Shown: one piece after another, positions 16,794 to 26,775 of the stretch
How the letters are laid out: every line of letters starts with the position of its first letter
Position numbering within the stretch: the first letter of the stretch is position 1
Source of the DNA: an uncultured Tenacibaculum sp.
Lineage (GTDB): Bacteria > Bacteroidota > Bacteroidia > Flavobacteriales > Flavobacteriaceae
Length of the DNA stretch: 64,000 bases
Assembly (NCBI RefSeq): GCF_947499065.1
Contig: NZ_CANMMT010000001.1
Span: 310,001-374,000, forward strand
Direction: 5' to 3'
Program-made: the position numbers and the translations under genes
Notes under the pieces: generated by a model
What the model was told of the DNA's origin: nothing
What the model saw: only the letters and a program-made list of their open reading frames with translations
Databases searched by the model: none

Positions 16794-19058
16794 ATGGGAG
16801 ATCCATATATTTTAATGCTTATCGCTTTAGCTGCTTTAGCTATTGTCGATTTAGTTGTTGGAGTAAGTAACGATGCTGTTAATTTTTTAAATTCTGCTAT
16901 TGGTTCTAAAGCCATTAAGGTTAGAAATATAATGATAATAGCTAGTATCGGTGTGTTCATGGGAGCTGTTACCTCTAGTGGAATGATGGAAGTTGCACGT
17001 AAAGGTATTTTCAACCCAAATATGTTCATGTTTCAAGATATCATGTTCATATTTATGGCTGTTATGATTACTGATATTTTATTACTAGATATCTTTAACT
17101 CTCTAGGAATGCCTACATCCACCACAGTATCTATTGTATTTGAATTATTAGGAGCAGCAGTATGTATTTCTTTAATTAAAATTTCTACAAACGATGCTCA
17201 ATCTATAACTGATATTTGGAGCTACATTAATCATAAGAAAGCAGTAGAAATTATAAACGGAATACTACTCTCCGTTGTGGTAGCCTTTTCTGTAGGTGCT
17301 ATTGTACAGTTTATTTCTCGTTTAATTTACTCTTTCAATTTTGAGAAAAAACCTAGTTATGTAAACGCCATTTTTGGAGGTTTTGCTATTACTGCTATTA
17401 CCTATTTTATAATAATAAAAGGATTAAAAGGAACTCCATTTTACAATGACGTAAAACACTTAATTGAAGGAAATACTTTAGAAATAATTATTGGAAGTTT
17501 TGTTGTTTGGAGTTTAATATCTCAAGCTTTAATTAGCATATTTAAGCTTAATGTTTTAAAACTTATTATTGGAGTTGGAACATTTTCATTAGCAATGGCT
17601 TTTTCTGGAAACGACTTAGTAAACTTTGTTGGAGTGCCAGTTGCTGCATGGAACTCATATCAAGCATTAAATGATCCATTAATTAATACTGCTAATTTAG
17701 GTCCTGAAGCTTTCAAAATGGGAATCTTAGCAAAAAAAGTACCTTCTAATGTATGGTTATTATTATTTGCTGGAGCTATTATGGTAGTTACTTTATGGAC
17801 TTCAAGTAAAGCTAAAAAAGTAATTGAAACAGGTATTAACTTATCACGTCAGGGAGATGGACATGAAAAATTCCAACCAAATCCTTTATCTAGAATAGTT
17901 GTTAGAATTGCAATGGGATTAAATACAGTTATAACTTCTGTTGTACCTAAAAAAACATTAGCTTTTGTTGATTCTAAATTTCAAAAACCTGTTATAGAAT
18001 TACCTAAAGACAAAACATACGAAATGCCTGCTTTTGACTTAGTAAGAGCATCTGTAAACTTAATCGTAGCTGGTATTTTAATTTCTATAGCTACCTCTAT
18101 GCAGTTACCTTTATCTACTACTTATGTAACTTTTATGGTTGCCATGGGTACTTCTTTAGCTGATAGAGCTTGGGGGCGTGAAAGTGCTGTATATAGAGTT
18201 GCTGGTGTAATTAACGTTGTTGGAGGTTGGTTCCTAACCGCTTTAACTGCCTTTGTTGCCGCAGCTTTAGTTGCTTACTTAATTAGCTGGGATATGGTAA
18301 TGATCCCTGTTTTATTATTAGTAGTTGCACTATTAATAGGAAGAAATACTTTAATTCACAGAAAGAAATCTAAAGAAGAAAAAAAGCAAATGCATATTGA
18401 AAGAGCTGAATTAATCACCATTAATGGGGTAATTGAAGAAAGCGCTGATCATATTGCTGAAGTTGCAACACGTGTTAATAAATTATATACAAATGTAGTT
18501 AACGATTTAGCTAACCACGATTTAAATAAATTACGTAAAACTGATAAGCACGTAGGAAAGTTAAACGATGAAATTGATGGCTTAAAAGATGGAGTATTCT
18601 ACTTTATTAAGTCGTTAGATGATTCTTCTGTACAAGCAAGTAGATTTTATATTTTAGTTTTAGGTTATTTACAAGACGTTGCTCAGTCTATTAGTTATAT
18701 TTCTAGAGCAAGTTTTAAACACGTTAATAACAACCACAAAAACTTAAAGAAAGGACAATTAAAAGATCTTAAACATATAGACAATGTATTATCTAAATTA
18801 TTAGAAGAAATTAGCTCTACTTTTGAAAAAAGAAGCTTTGATAATTTAGAACAAATTATTAACGAAAAGAAAGAATTATTGGTAGATGTTTCTGCTTCTA
18901 TTGAAAAGCAAGTTGATCGTATTAGAACTGATGAAACAAGTCCTAAAAACACTACATTATACTTTAGTATATTGATAGAAACTCAAGATTTAGTTTCTGG
19001 CTTAATGAGCTTATTAGAAACTTACGAAGAGTTTCATATAAGTACTAAAAATATCTAG
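16794..19058 (+). CDS. PiT family inorganic phosphate permease with C-terminal PhoU-like domain
   Basis: PiT transporters import phosphate (as metal phosphate or with a cation) across the inner membrane. This 754-residue form carries both PiT signatures: GVSNDAVNFLNSAIGSKA near residue 22 and SGNDLVNFVGVPVAAW near 275. About 11-12 membrane helices run to residue about 520. The last 220 residues (after RKKSKEEKKQ) are a soluble, helical PhoU-like domain, a fusion common in Bacteroidota. It follows the OprP-like porin, forming an outer-plus-inner membrane phosphate route, and ends at a strong terminator. Confidence 0.93.
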   Translation: MGDPYILMLIALAALAIVDLVVGVSNDAVNFLNSAIGSKAIKVRNIMIIASIGVFMGAVTSSGMMEVARKGIFNPNMFMFQDIMFIFMAVMITDILLLDIFNSLGMPTSTTVSIVFELLGAAVCISLIKISTNDAQSITDIWSYINHKKAVEIINGILLSVVVAFSVGAIVQFISRLIYSFNFEKKPSYVNAIFGGFAITAITYFIIIKGLKGTPFYNDVKHLIEGNTLEIIIGSFVVWSLISQALISIFKLNVLKLIIGVGTFSLAMAFSGNDLVNFVGVPVAAWNSYQALNDPLINTANLGPEAFKMGILAKKVPSNVWLLLFAGAIMVVTLWTSSKAKKVIETGINLSRQGDGHEKFQPNPLSRIVVRIAMGLNTVITSVVPKKTLAFVDSKFQKPVIELPKDKTYEMPAFDLVRASVNLIVAGILISIATSMQLPLSTTYVTFMVAMGTSLADRAWGRESAVYRVAGVINVVGGWFLTALTAFVAAALVAYLISWDMVMIPVLLLVVALLIGRNTLIHRKKSKEEKKQMHIERAELITINGVIEESADHIAEVATRVNKLYTNVVNDLANHDLNKLRKTDKHVGKLNDEIDGLKDGVFYFIKSLDDSSVQASRFYILVLGYLQDVAQSISYISRASFKHVNNNHKNLKKGQLKDLKHIDNVLSKLLEEISSTFEKRSFDNLEQIINEKKELLVDVSASIEKQVDRIRTDETSPKNTTLYFSILIETQDLVSGLMSLLETYEEFHISTKNI

Positions 19059-19075
19059 TTGATACTTTATAAAAC

Positions 19076-19111
19076 AAAAAATCCCGAGTAAATTTACTCG
19101 GGATTTTTTTT
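19076..19111. terminator. Bidirectional terminator
   Basis: The perfect palindrome ATCCCGAGTAAA / TTTACTCGGGAT, extended by A- and T-runs, lies between the convergent PiT and thioesterase genes. Confidence 0.92.
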
Positions 19112-19121
19112 ATACTTCTTT

Positions 19122-19991
19122 TTACTTCTCCTTCATTGGTCTCATTAGACCTTCTTGAGCCACTGAAGCGATTAACTCACCTTTTCTGGTGTAGATATTA
19201 CCACAAGCAAAACCACGAGCTCCAAAACTATTAGGGCTCTCTATAGAAAACAGCATCCAATCGTCAAAAGTAAAATCTCTATAAAACCACATAGAATGAT
19301 CTAAACTTGCCATTTGTGTATTTCCAAAATTAGCTACACTTGCATTTGGATTTAAACAAGCTGTTAAAATATTATAATCGGATATATAAGTTAATATTTG
19401 TTGTTTAAAAGCCAAAGATAAATCTACTTGATCTCCTTTCAATTTAAACCAAACATCTACAACCGGAGGTAAATCTTGCATATCGAGAGGATTGGCAATT
19501 TGTACAGGTTTAAAATCTATGGGTCTTTCTATACTTAAAAATGCCTTTAGTTTTTTAGGTAAAAAATCTCCAAACTGATCTAACATATCTGTCCAACTAT
19601 ATAACTCTTCTGGTTGTTTTATATCTTTTTTTATTGGCATTTGATGTTCATATCCTTCTTCCTTTTTATGGAAGGAACAAGCCAATATAAAAATCGTTTT
19701 ATCTTCTTGATGTGCTGTTACCCTGCGAGTTGAAAAACTTCCCCCATCTCGTATTACTTGAACATTATAGGTAATAGGTTTTTCTAAACTACCTGCTTCT
19801 AAAAAATATGAATGCAAAGAATGTAATACACGTTCTTCTGAAACAGTTCTGTAAGCAGCATTTAACGACTGTGCCAATACTTGTCCTCCAAATACATTTG
19901 GACTTCCAATATCTTTACTTATTCCATTAAAATTATTATCTCCAATATCTTTTAAAGTAAGTATATCTAGTAACTCTTGTGTGTTTTTCAT
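19122..19991 (-). CDS. tesB: Acyl-CoA thioesterase II (TesB)
   Basis: TesB hydrolyses acyl-CoA to free fatty acid and CoA. At 289 residues the length is normal for the double hot-dog fold. Recognisable segments are VFGGQVLAQSLNAAYRTV, LHSLHSYFLEAG, SFSTRRVTAHQ and, in the second half, ASLDHSMWFYR, which holds the catalytic Asp, and ARGFACGNIYTRKGELIASVAQEGL, which holds the catalytic Gln. It lies 2 bp downstream of the GNAT-like gene on the same strand, so the two are probably co-transcribed. Confidence 0.94.
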   Translation of the reverse strand: MKNTQELLDILTLKDIGDNNFNGISKDIGSPNVFGGQVLAQSLNAAYRTVSEERVLHSLHSYFLEAGSLEKPITYNVQVIRDGGSFSTRRVTAHQEDKTIFILACSFHKKEEGYEHQMPIKKDIKQPEELYSWTDMLDQFGDFLPKKLKAFLSIERPIDFKPVQIANPLDMQDLPPVVDVWFKLKGDQVDLSLAFKQQILTYISDYNILTACLNPNASVANFGNTQMASLDHSMWFYRDFTFDDWMLFSIESPNSFGARGFACGNIYTRKGELIASVAQEGLMRPMKEK

Positions 19992-19993
19992 TT

Positions 19994-21205
19994 TTACAAA
20001 TTAACTTGCTCTCTTAATTCTTTCTTTTTAAATGGATGTTTGTGTTTAAACTCTGACGGTTGAATTCTTTTTAAAAACAAACTCAAAATACGATTTGGTA
20101 TCGTATTCTTATGTCGTAAATAAATTGTTAAATCTTGGGGTTTAGCTCCAACGGAACTTTTTATCTCACTAGCTGTTCTTCCAAAATTAATTGTCTTTAC
20201 TTTTTTATCTATTCCCAAACTTATATAATCATACAACATTCTTTGATACACAGCATATTCTTTATTATAACCGTAATCAATTCCAACAAAATGGGCATCC
20301 AATGATTTCCTATTAAAAATCCCTGATAAGAAACCTACCAATTTATCTTCTAACCAATAGACTTTTAAAAAATAGTTGTCTCCTAAATTTTCTTTTAAAG
20401 TTCTATAGGTTTCTATATTAAAATCTCCTAAATTGAAACTTGACTTTGTAGACACCGTTTTATACAACACTGTCATTTCCGGCTTTAAATCTTTTAATCT
20501 GCCTTCAGTTACATCTTCAACTTTTAAAAGACTACTCAACTTTAATGCTCTTTTTGCTTTTACTCTAAATTTTGTTTTTAAAGCAGCTAAATAATCTTCA
20601 ATAGAACTCCAATCATTATCTAATTCTAGAACCATATTCGGATCTACTTTAAACGAATTATATCCTTCTTCATGTAACTCATGTGTTATATAAAGTGATT
20701 CTTTTTCAAAGTCTTTTAGCATAAAAGCATCAGCTGCATTCTTTGCACTAGCATTTGAGTAATTTACTACTGCCTTAGCAATTTGTTTAAGTACTTCTTT
20801 TTTATTTTGATTGTTCTTAATAAAAACACCATGCTCTCCACTTACAAATGTATTACCACAAGTAAGTACTTTAAATGGTTTTTCTGGAGATATAATTCTT
20901 AATTTTCTCCCCATACACTTTACCCATTCTACAATAGATTGCATATCGTTTTGAACACTGTCTAAATAAAAGTCGACTATTTGAATATTAGCTAAAGCAA
21001 TTGCTTTGTTATTAGTATCAAACAATATAATGTATGCAAAATGTATTGTTTTATTGTTTTGCTCTAATGCCTCTAAGTATTTAGGGGTAAAATAGATATT
21101 ATCCGTGCAACCTAATTCTTCCCATACTTCATTAGGTACTTCTTTAATTGAAGAAAAGTATTTAGTATTCGAATTTTGATTTTTACTACAAGATAAAATA
21201 TTCAC
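19994..21205 (-). CDS. GNAT/FemAB-like acyltransferase family protein
   Basis: The 403-residue soluble protein starts at a GTG (21205). The C-terminal half has the feel of a GNAT/FemAB-like acetyltransferase (KVYWLEDKLVGFLSGIFN, then DAHFVGIDYGYNKEYAVYQRMLYDY and KTINFGRTASEIKSSVGAKP). This matches a conserved Bacteroidota family often labelled GNAT or peptidoglycan-biosynthesis-related. The substrate is unknown. tesB follows after 2 bp, so they likely form one unit and might act together on acyl groups; this is weak inference. A weak inverted repeat (21220-21240) lies just upstream. Confidence 0.6.
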   Translation of the reverse strand: MNILSCSKNQNSNTKYFSSIKEVPNEVWEELGCTDNIYFTPKYLEALEQNNKTIHFAYIILFDTNNKAIALANIQIVDFYLDSVQNDMQSIVEWVKCMGRKLRIISPEKPFKVLTCGNTFVSGEHGVFIKNNQNKKEVLKQIAKAVVNYSNASAKNAADAFMLKDFEKESLYITHELHEEGYNSFKVDPNMVLELDNDWSSIEDYLAALKTKFRVKAKRALKLSSLLKVEDVTEGRLKDLKPEMTVLYKTVSTKSSFNLGDFNIETYRTLKENLGDNYFLKVYWLEDKLVGFLSGIFNRKSLDAHFVGIDYGYNKEYAVYQRMLYDYISLGIDKKVKTINFGRTASEIKSSVGAKPQDLTIYLRHKNTIPNRILSLFLKRIQPSEFKHKHPFKKKELREQVNL

Positions 21206-21256
21206 GTATGCCCCTTTAATTTTAGTGTAAAATACTAAAACTTTATTTAATAAATT

Positions 21257-22213
21257 CTATTGCACATTCATATTCCAAACTGGCACATTGAAAATTTTGC
21301 TTATTTTAACTGTATCACTTAAAAGGTACTGCTTATCTCCATGATTTAATAAATTAAATCGTTTACCATCATTAGTTACCAAGTTTGCTTCATAACAGAA
21401 GTATCCTCCTGATGATTTACCTGGTATAAATTTTTCAAGTACTTGAAGTGCATAAGCATGTTGAAAAGGAATAATCTCGCTTCCAACAACCATTTTTCTT
21501 TTTCGAGTATGAAAATAAGCCTTTGCACCTGTACTGATTAATAGAAAAACACCTACTAATAAAAATATTCCTCCTGTTGTAAAAAATATTTTACCCGCTT
21601 GCATAAACCCCATTGCTTCTTTTGAAAATTCAAAAAACTCAACAAAAGACCATAAAGTAAAGTTTGCTCCAACTAAAAAGAATCCCCAAGCCACAAACTT
21701 CATGTACGAACTTGAGCTGATTTTATAACCTTTATTCGTTTTCTTTAAGTGTTCACTTAAAAAGTTACTACCAGAACCTTCTGTAGCTTCCCATGATATT
21801 TGTTGTCCTATTGCATCTTGAGTAAAATCACCAAAATTGAAAATTATTTCTTTGTTATTGGGCGAACTCTTTTTTCTTCTAACTAAAAAACTTGAGATAA
21901 ACATTCCACCAAACATGAAGACAAAAACAATAAGCATTCCGCCAAGTTTATAATATAAGTATCGTTGTTTACCGTAGGTTAATGTTTTAATACGAACTGT
22001 GGTTTCTAAACGACTTATTGTATTTAAATCTCTTCTAGTTGGGCTTTTTAACTGTCTTAAAGAGTCTAATTGTATAACTTCTTGATGTAATTCTGTTTGC
22101 TGTTTATGATATGCTTGATATTTTTTTTGTATTTCAGGCATTACTACAAAAAATACAATTCCTATTGGGATTAATACAAAAAGCCAAGAGCTATTGAATG
22201 TAAACTTTTTCAT
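21257..22213 (-). CDS. Membrane protein of unknown function
   Basis: The 318-residue protein has four likely membrane helices: about 10-27, 92-112 (GGMLIVFVFMFGGMFISS), 170-190 and 205-230. A charged coiled segment lies between the first two (EIQKKYQAYHKQQTELHQE). A cytoplasmic-looking tail of about 80 residues has RKRKMVVGSEIIPFQHAYAL, which looks like a small beta domain that might bind a ligand. I do not recognise the family. It is upstream of the GNAT-like and tesB genes on the same strand with a 51-bp gap. Confidence 0.6.
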   Translation of the reverse strand: MKKFTFNSSWLFVLIPIGIVFFVVMPEIQKKYQAYHKQQTELHQEVIQLDSLRQLKSPTRRDLNTISRLETTVRIKTLTYGKQRYLYYKLGGMLIVFVFMFGGMFISSFLVRRKKSSPNNKEIIFNFGDFTQDAIGQQISWEATEGSGSNFLSEHLKKTNKGYKISSSSYMKFVAWGFFLVGANFTLWSFVEFFEFSKEAMGFMQAGKIFFTTGGIFLLVGVFLLISTGAKAYFHTRKRKMVVGSEIIPFQHAYALQVLEKFIPGKSSGGYFCYEANLVTNDGKRFNLLNHGDKQYLLSDTVKISKIFNVPVWNMNVQ

Positions 22214-22231
22214 AATTATTTATAAAGAATA

Positions 22232-22264
22232 AAAAAGCCATTACTAAGAGTAATGACTTTTTTT
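22232..22264 (-). terminator. Probable terminator of the small lipoprotein gene
   Basis: Stem CATTACT / AGTAATG with loop AAG is flanked by an A-run on the left and a T-run on the right, and lies just past the stop of the minus-strand lipoprotein gene. An internal mismatch shortens the stem. Confidence 0.6.
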
Positions 22265-22280
22265 AAATTTGATTGTTTTT

Positions 22281-22727
22281 TTATTTACAAAAAGGAACTG
22301 TAAAGGTACCTTCTAATGTATTCTTTGATGTAGAAGAAGTTGATTTTATTTTTACTTTAACTTCATTTGAAGTTAAACTTTCTATAGTAACCTCACTATT
22401 TAAAACATTTAAAGGTGTTTCGCCTTTTTTATTAAATACAACATTCGCCTTTGTTGTACTAGCTACTTTATTTTCTACACTTGTTGAAATATACAAAGTG
22501 TAGTCTAAAATAGAAGAATTACAATCTGCTGTAACATTGGTTATGTTAATACTTAAGTTATTTCCACTAACAAATGCTTTTCCACCTTGAGCTACAAATG
22601 AAGTACCGTGTACTTTTCCTTTTAAAGGAGTATTTGCAATTCCTCCTAAATTATCAGAATCACTATCTGAACATCCTACAAAAACAACAGCTAATACAAT
22701 AGCAGCAAGTTTAATTACGTTTTTCAT
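22281..22727 (-). CDS. Small lipoprotein of unknown function
   Basis: The 148-residue protein has a lipoprotein signal (AVVFVGC, Cys about 19) followed by an Asp/Ser-rich tether (SDSDSDN). The remainder is Ser/Thr/Val-rich and predicted to be beta-sheet (NLSINITNVTADCN, VEVTIESL-like strands) and contains two more cysteines that could form a disulphide. No family is recognised. It appears monocistronic, with a hairpin on each side. Confidence 0.65.
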   Translation of the reverse strand: MKNVIKLAAIVLAVVFVGCSDSDSDNLGGIANTPLKGKVHGTSFVAQGGKAFVSGNNLSINITNVTADCNSSILDYTLYISTSVENKVASTTKANVVFNKKGETPLNVLNSEVTIESLTSNEVKVKIKSTSSTSKNTLEGTFTVPFCK

Positions 22728-22769
22728 TTTAATTTTTTGAATATTTCCGTGAAAGTACTTAAAAAATAA

Positions 22770-22800
22770 AAAACCACAAACAAAAAATGCTTGTGGTTTT
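22770..22800 (-). terminator. Terminator downstream of leuS
   Basis: A 10-bp stem AAAACCACAA / TTGTGGTTTT with an 11-nt loop lies 22 bp past the leuS stop. On the minus strand the stem is followed by a T-rich stretch. Confidence 0.7.
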
Positions 22801-22821
22801 CTTATTGTTATAAAGGTTTTA

Positions 22822-25635
22822 TTAACCTACTATATTAATTATTTTACCAGGCACTACAATTACTTTTTTAGGTGTTCTTCCTTGTAATTGTGCTTGTGTT
22901 TTTTCATGTGCCATTACCGTTTTTTCTATTTCATCTTTACTCATATCTAATGGTAACTCTAATGTAAAACGCATTTTACCATTAAATGAAATTGGGTAAT
23001 TCTTAGCACTCTCTACCAAATGAGAAGCTTCAAATTTTGGAAATGCTACTGTAGAAATAGATTCAGTATGTCCTAATTGGCTCCATAACTCTTCTGAAAT
23101 ATGCGGAGCGTATGGAGAAACTAATACTAATAACGGTTCTAAAATAGCACGCTTGTTACATTTTTGCGCCGTTAATTCATTTACCGCAATCATAAAAGTA
23201 GAAACTGAAGTATTGAAAGAGAAGTTTTCTATATCTTCCTCTACCTTCTTAATTGTTTTATGTAAAGTTTTTAACTCATCCTTTGTTGGCTCAGCATCAG
23301 AAACGTTAATTCCGTTCTCTCCCACGTATAATTTCCATAATTTCTTTAAGAAAGAATACACTCCTGAAATTCCAGATGTTTTCCAAGGTTTAGTTTGCTC
23401 TAATGGTCCTAAGAACATTTCGAATAAACGTAATGCATCCGCACCATATTCTTCACAAATATCATCAGGGTTTACAACATTAAACCAACGCTTTGACATT
23501 TTTTCTACCTCACGACCTACAATGTACTTTCCTTCTTCTAAAACAAATTCTGCATTTTCAAATTGAGGTTGCCATTTTTTAAGAGCTTCAATATCTAACT
23601 CATCAGAAGTATTAATCAACTTAACATCTACTCTTATTTCATCTGTTTCAGATTCTCCTTTAAGGTTTTTAGAAACATATTTATCAGTTCCAGTAATTCT
23701 GTAAACAATAGCAGAAGTTCCTAAAATCATTCCTTGGTTGATTAGTTTTTTAGCAAACTCATCAACTGGCAAGACCCCTCTATCGAATAAGAATTTTTGC
23801 CAAAAACGTGCATATAATAAGTGTCCTGTTGCATGCTCAGACCCACCAATATATAAATCTACTTCTTTCCAATAATCAACCGCTTCTTTACTTACAAATT
23901 CTCCTTCGTTTGTTGAATCCATATAACGGTTAAAATACCATGAACTTCCAGCCCATCCAGGCATTGTATTTAGTTCAAGTGGGAAAACAGTTTCATTATC
24001 TATTAAATCATTGCTAACTACCTCAGCAGTTTCTGTATTCCAAGCCCAAACCTCAGCATTTCCTAATGGTGGTTTTCCATCTTCTGTTGGTAAATACTTT
24101 TCTACCTCTGGCAATACTATTGGTAAATGTTTTGCTTCAATCATTTGAGGCATTCCATTCTTATAATAAACTGGGAATGGTTCTCCCCAATAACGCTGAC
24201 GACTAAATACCGCATCACGCAAACGATAGTTTATTTTTCCGTAACCAAAACTGCGTTTTTCTAACTCATAGATTACGGTTTTCATTCCTTTTTTATAGTT
24301 TAAACCATCTAAGAAATCTGAATTTGCTAATTTAATTCCATCTTTAGCATCATTGGCTTTTTCAGAAATATCTACATCTGCAAAAATATTTGGTATGTCT
24401 AATCCAAAATGTTTTGCAAAATCATAATCACGTTGATCCCCACAAGGAACCGCCATAACAGCACCTGTACCATAGCTTGCTAATACATAATCACCAATCC
24501 AGATTGGCACTTGTTTTCCTGTAAATGGATGTAAAGCATAGGCTCCTGTAAATACTCCCGAGATGGTTTTTACATCTGCCATACGATCTCTTTCCGAACG
24601 TTTTGACGTTGCTTCAACATAAGCTTCAACAGCTTCACGTTGTTCTTCTGTAGTTATTTTAGCTACTAATTCATGCTCTGGAGCTAATGTCATAAAGCTT
24701 ACTCCAAAAATTGTATCAGGACGTGTTGTAAACACATCTATTTTAGCATCGTAATTTTCAACATCAAAAGAAACCATGGCTCCTTGACTTCTTCCTATCC
24801 AATTTGTTTGAGAATCTTTTAATGGTTGTGGCCAATCTATATTTTGTAATCCGTCTAATAAACGTTGTGCATAAGCAGAAATACGCATAGACCATTGGGT
24901 CATTTTTTTACGTACTACTGGATGTCCTCCTCTTTCTGAAACTCCGTTTACTATTTCATCATTTGCAAGTACTGTTCCTAAAGCTGGGCACCAGTTTACT
25001 TCCGTATCTGATAAAAATGTTAAACGATATTGTAATAATATTTCTTGTTGTTTTTCTACTGAAAAACCTTTCCATTCTTCAGCTGAAAAAACAGTAATAT
25101 CTTCATCTGAAACTGCATTGGTATTTGCATTTCCTTCTGTTTCAAATTTTGAAACTAAAGTTGAAACATCTTCTGCTTTGTCTGTATCTTTATTGTACCA
25201 AGAGTTGAACAACTGGATAAAAATCCATTGTGTCCACTTGTAATATTCTGGATTAGAAGTACGAACCTCACGTGACCAATCGAAAGAAAAACCAATATTG
25301 TCTAACTGACGACGGTACGTTTTAATATTCGTTTCAGTTGTAACCGCTGGATGCTGTCCTGTTTGAATAGCATATTGCTCAGCCGGCAACCCAAAAGAAT
25401 CATATCCTTGTGGGTGCAATACATTAAACCCTTTATGACGTTTATAACGTGCATATATATCACTAGCAATATATCCTAATGGATGTCCTACATGCAGTCC
25501 TGCTCCTGATGGATAAGGAAACATGTCTAAAACATAATATTTAGGTTTATCTGATGTATTACTGGCTTTAAATGTTTGGTTGTCTGCCCAAAACTGTTGC
25601 CACCTCTTTTCTATTTCTTGGTGATTATATTGCAT
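22822..25635 (-). CDS. leuS: Leucyl-tRNA synthetase
   Basis: This class I synthetase charges tRNA-Leu. The 937-residue form starting MQYNHQEIEKRWQQFW is chosen: an upstream ATG at 25659 overlaps a -7 box, so it is not expected in the transcript. The HIGH-type motif is in PYPSGAGLHVGH (about 40-51), the editing CP1 insertion holds TTRPDTIFGVSF, and the KMSKS loop is EKMSKRWFN. GSEHATGHLLYARFW and an anticodon-binding domain follow. It is complete and appears monocistronic. Confidence 0.97.
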   Translation of the reverse strand: MQYNHQEIEKRWQQFWADNQTFKASNTSDKPKYYVLDMFPYPSGAGLHVGHPLGYIASDIYARYKRHKGFNVLHPQGYDSFGLPAEQYAIQTGQHPAVTTETNIKTYRRQLDNIGFSFDWSREVRTSNPEYYKWTQWIFIQLFNSWYNKDTDKAEDVSTLVSKFETEGNANTNAVSDEDITVFSAEEWKGFSVEKQQEILLQYRLTFLSDTEVNWCPALGTVLANDEIVNGVSERGGHPVVRKKMTQWSMRISAYAQRLLDGLQNIDWPQPLKDSQTNWIGRSQGAMVSFDVENYDAKIDVFTTRPDTIFGVSFMTLAPEHELVAKITTEEQREAVEAYVEATSKRSERDRMADVKTISGVFTGAYALHPFTGKQVPIWIGDYVLASYGTGAVMAVPCGDQRDYDFAKHFGLDIPNIFADVDISEKANDAKDGIKLANSDFLDGLNYKKGMKTVIYELEKRSFGYGKINYRLRDAVFSRQRYWGEPFPVYYKNGMPQMIEAKHLPIVLPEVEKYLPTEDGKPPLGNAEVWAWNTETAEVVSNDLIDNETVFPLELNTMPGWAGSSWYFNRYMDSTNEGEFVSKEAVDYWKEVDLYIGGSEHATGHLLYARFWQKFLFDRGVLPVDEFAKKLINQGMILGTSAIVYRITGTDKYVSKNLKGESETDEIRVDVKLINTSDELDIEALKKWQPQFENAEFVLEEGKYIVGREVEKMSKRWFNVVNPDDICEEYGADALRLFEMFLGPLEQTKPWKTSGISGVYSFLKKLWKLYVGENGINVSDAEPTKDELKTLHKTIKKVEEDIENFSFNTSVSTFMIAVNELTAQKCNKRAILEPLLVLVSPYAPHISEELWSQLGHTESISTVAFPKFEASHLVESAKNYPISFNGKMRFTLELPLDMSKDEIEKTVMAHEKTQAQLQGRTPKKVIVVPGKIINIVG

Positions 25636-25656
25636 TGTCTCTCTTTTAAGAAGCTG

Positions 25657-25664
25657 CAAATTTA
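25657..25664 (-). promoter_or_regulatory. -7 box of leuS
   Basis: Minus-strand TAAATTTG is an exact TAnnTTTG match ending 21 bp before the ATG at 25635. It fixes the leuS start. Confidence 0.6.
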
Positions 25665-25820
25665 CGGTTATTGTTTGGAAGTTTAAAGTAAAAAAATGGC
25701 TTAAACTATTATTATCATGTTATATAAAATGAACAAAAATTTCACACTTGTTAATCTTTGTTGGGAAATAGTTTATTTTAAAAAAATGAATGTTCTTTGC
25801 AGTAGATTAAATTCATTATT

Positions 25821-26726
25821 TTGAAGAACAATATTTTAAAAGCTCATCTTGCTTTACTCAGTGCCAATGTTATTTATGGCGCTAATTATTTAATTGCTAA
25901 AGGAGTAATGCCTAATAAAATAGGGCCTTCAGCTTTTGTTTTTTTAAGAATTTTAGGTGCTGGAATTCTTTTCTGGATTATTAAATCGTTTATAAAAGAA
26001 AAAATTGAGAAAAAAGACTTTCCTAAATTAATTCTTTGTGGATTGCTAGGAGTTGCTGCAAATCAATTATTGTTTTTTCACGGTTTGAATTTAACATCTC
26101 CTATTGATGCTTCTATAATTATTACAGCAGTTCCAATTGTTGCTGTGGTTTTTAGCGCTATTCTTTTAAAAGAAAAAATAACTCTTTTTAAACTTTTAGG
26201 GATTACCATAGGTGGTATTGGTGCAGTATTATTAATTTGGTATGGAAATCAGTCAAAAGGAACTAGTTCTTTACTTGGTAATCTTTTTATTTTTATTAAT
26301 GCTATTTCTTATGGTTTGTATTTAGTACTTGTTAAACCTTTGATGAAGAAATACAACTCTATTACTATTATTAGTTGGGTATTCTTATTTGGTTTTATGT
26401 TTATGTTTCCATTTGGAGCAACTGATATTGTTACAGTTGATTTTTCTGCATTCACTACTCAAACATACTTAGCAATTTCTTTTGTTATTATTGGAACTAC
26501 CTTTTTAGCTTACTTGTTTAACATTTATGCTTTAAACTATGTTTCTCCTTCTGTTAATGGTAGCTATATATATTTACAGCCTGCCGTTAGTTTTATTATG
26601 GTTAGTATTTATGCTTATGTATTAGGTTATACACAATATGCCCAAGATATTAATCCTATTAAAATAATAAGCTGTTTTCTAGTGGTTATCGGTGTTTACT
26701 TAATTAGTAAAACTCCTAAAAAATAA
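25821..26726 (+). CDS. EamA/DMT superfamily transporter
   Basis: The 301-residue inner-membrane protein has ten predicted helices arranged as two EamA repeats: the first from about 8 to 138, containing GPSAFVFLRILGAGILFW, and the second from about 150 to 298, containing LYLVLVKPLMKKYN. The family exports amino acids or metabolites; no substrate can be named. The start is a TTG, because the first internal ATG would remove the first helix. It is monocistronic and ends at a clear terminator. Confidence 0.88.
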   Translation: MKNNILKAHLALLSANVIYGANYLIAKGVMPNKIGPSAFVFLRILGAGILFWIIKSFIKEKIEKKDFPKLILCGLLGVAANQLLFFHGLNLTSPIDASIIITAVPIVAVVFSAILLKEKITLFKLLGITIGGIGAVLLIWYGNQSKGTSSLLGNLFIFINAISYGLYLVLVKPLMKKYNSITIISWVFLFGFMFMFPFGATDIVTVDFSAFTTQTYLAISFVIIGTTFLAYLFNIYALNYVSPSVNGSYIYLQPAVSFIMVSIYAYVLGYTQYAQDINPIKIISCFLVVIGVYLISKTPKK

Positions 26727-26733
26727 AACATAA

Positions 26734-26763
26734 AAAAAACCTGATACATTTATCAGGTTTTTT
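26734..26763. terminator. Bidirectional terminator
   Basis: Stem AAAAAACCTGATA / TATCAGGTTTTTT with a 4-nt CATT loop lies between the convergent EamA and DUF2911 genes. Confidence 0.9.
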
Positions 26764-26775
26764 CTTTTAAACTGT

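Noticed and set aside
23153..23566. 137-residue plus-strand frame inside leuS
   Set aside because: It is antisense to a well-conserved part of leuS and has no family features; a shadow frame.
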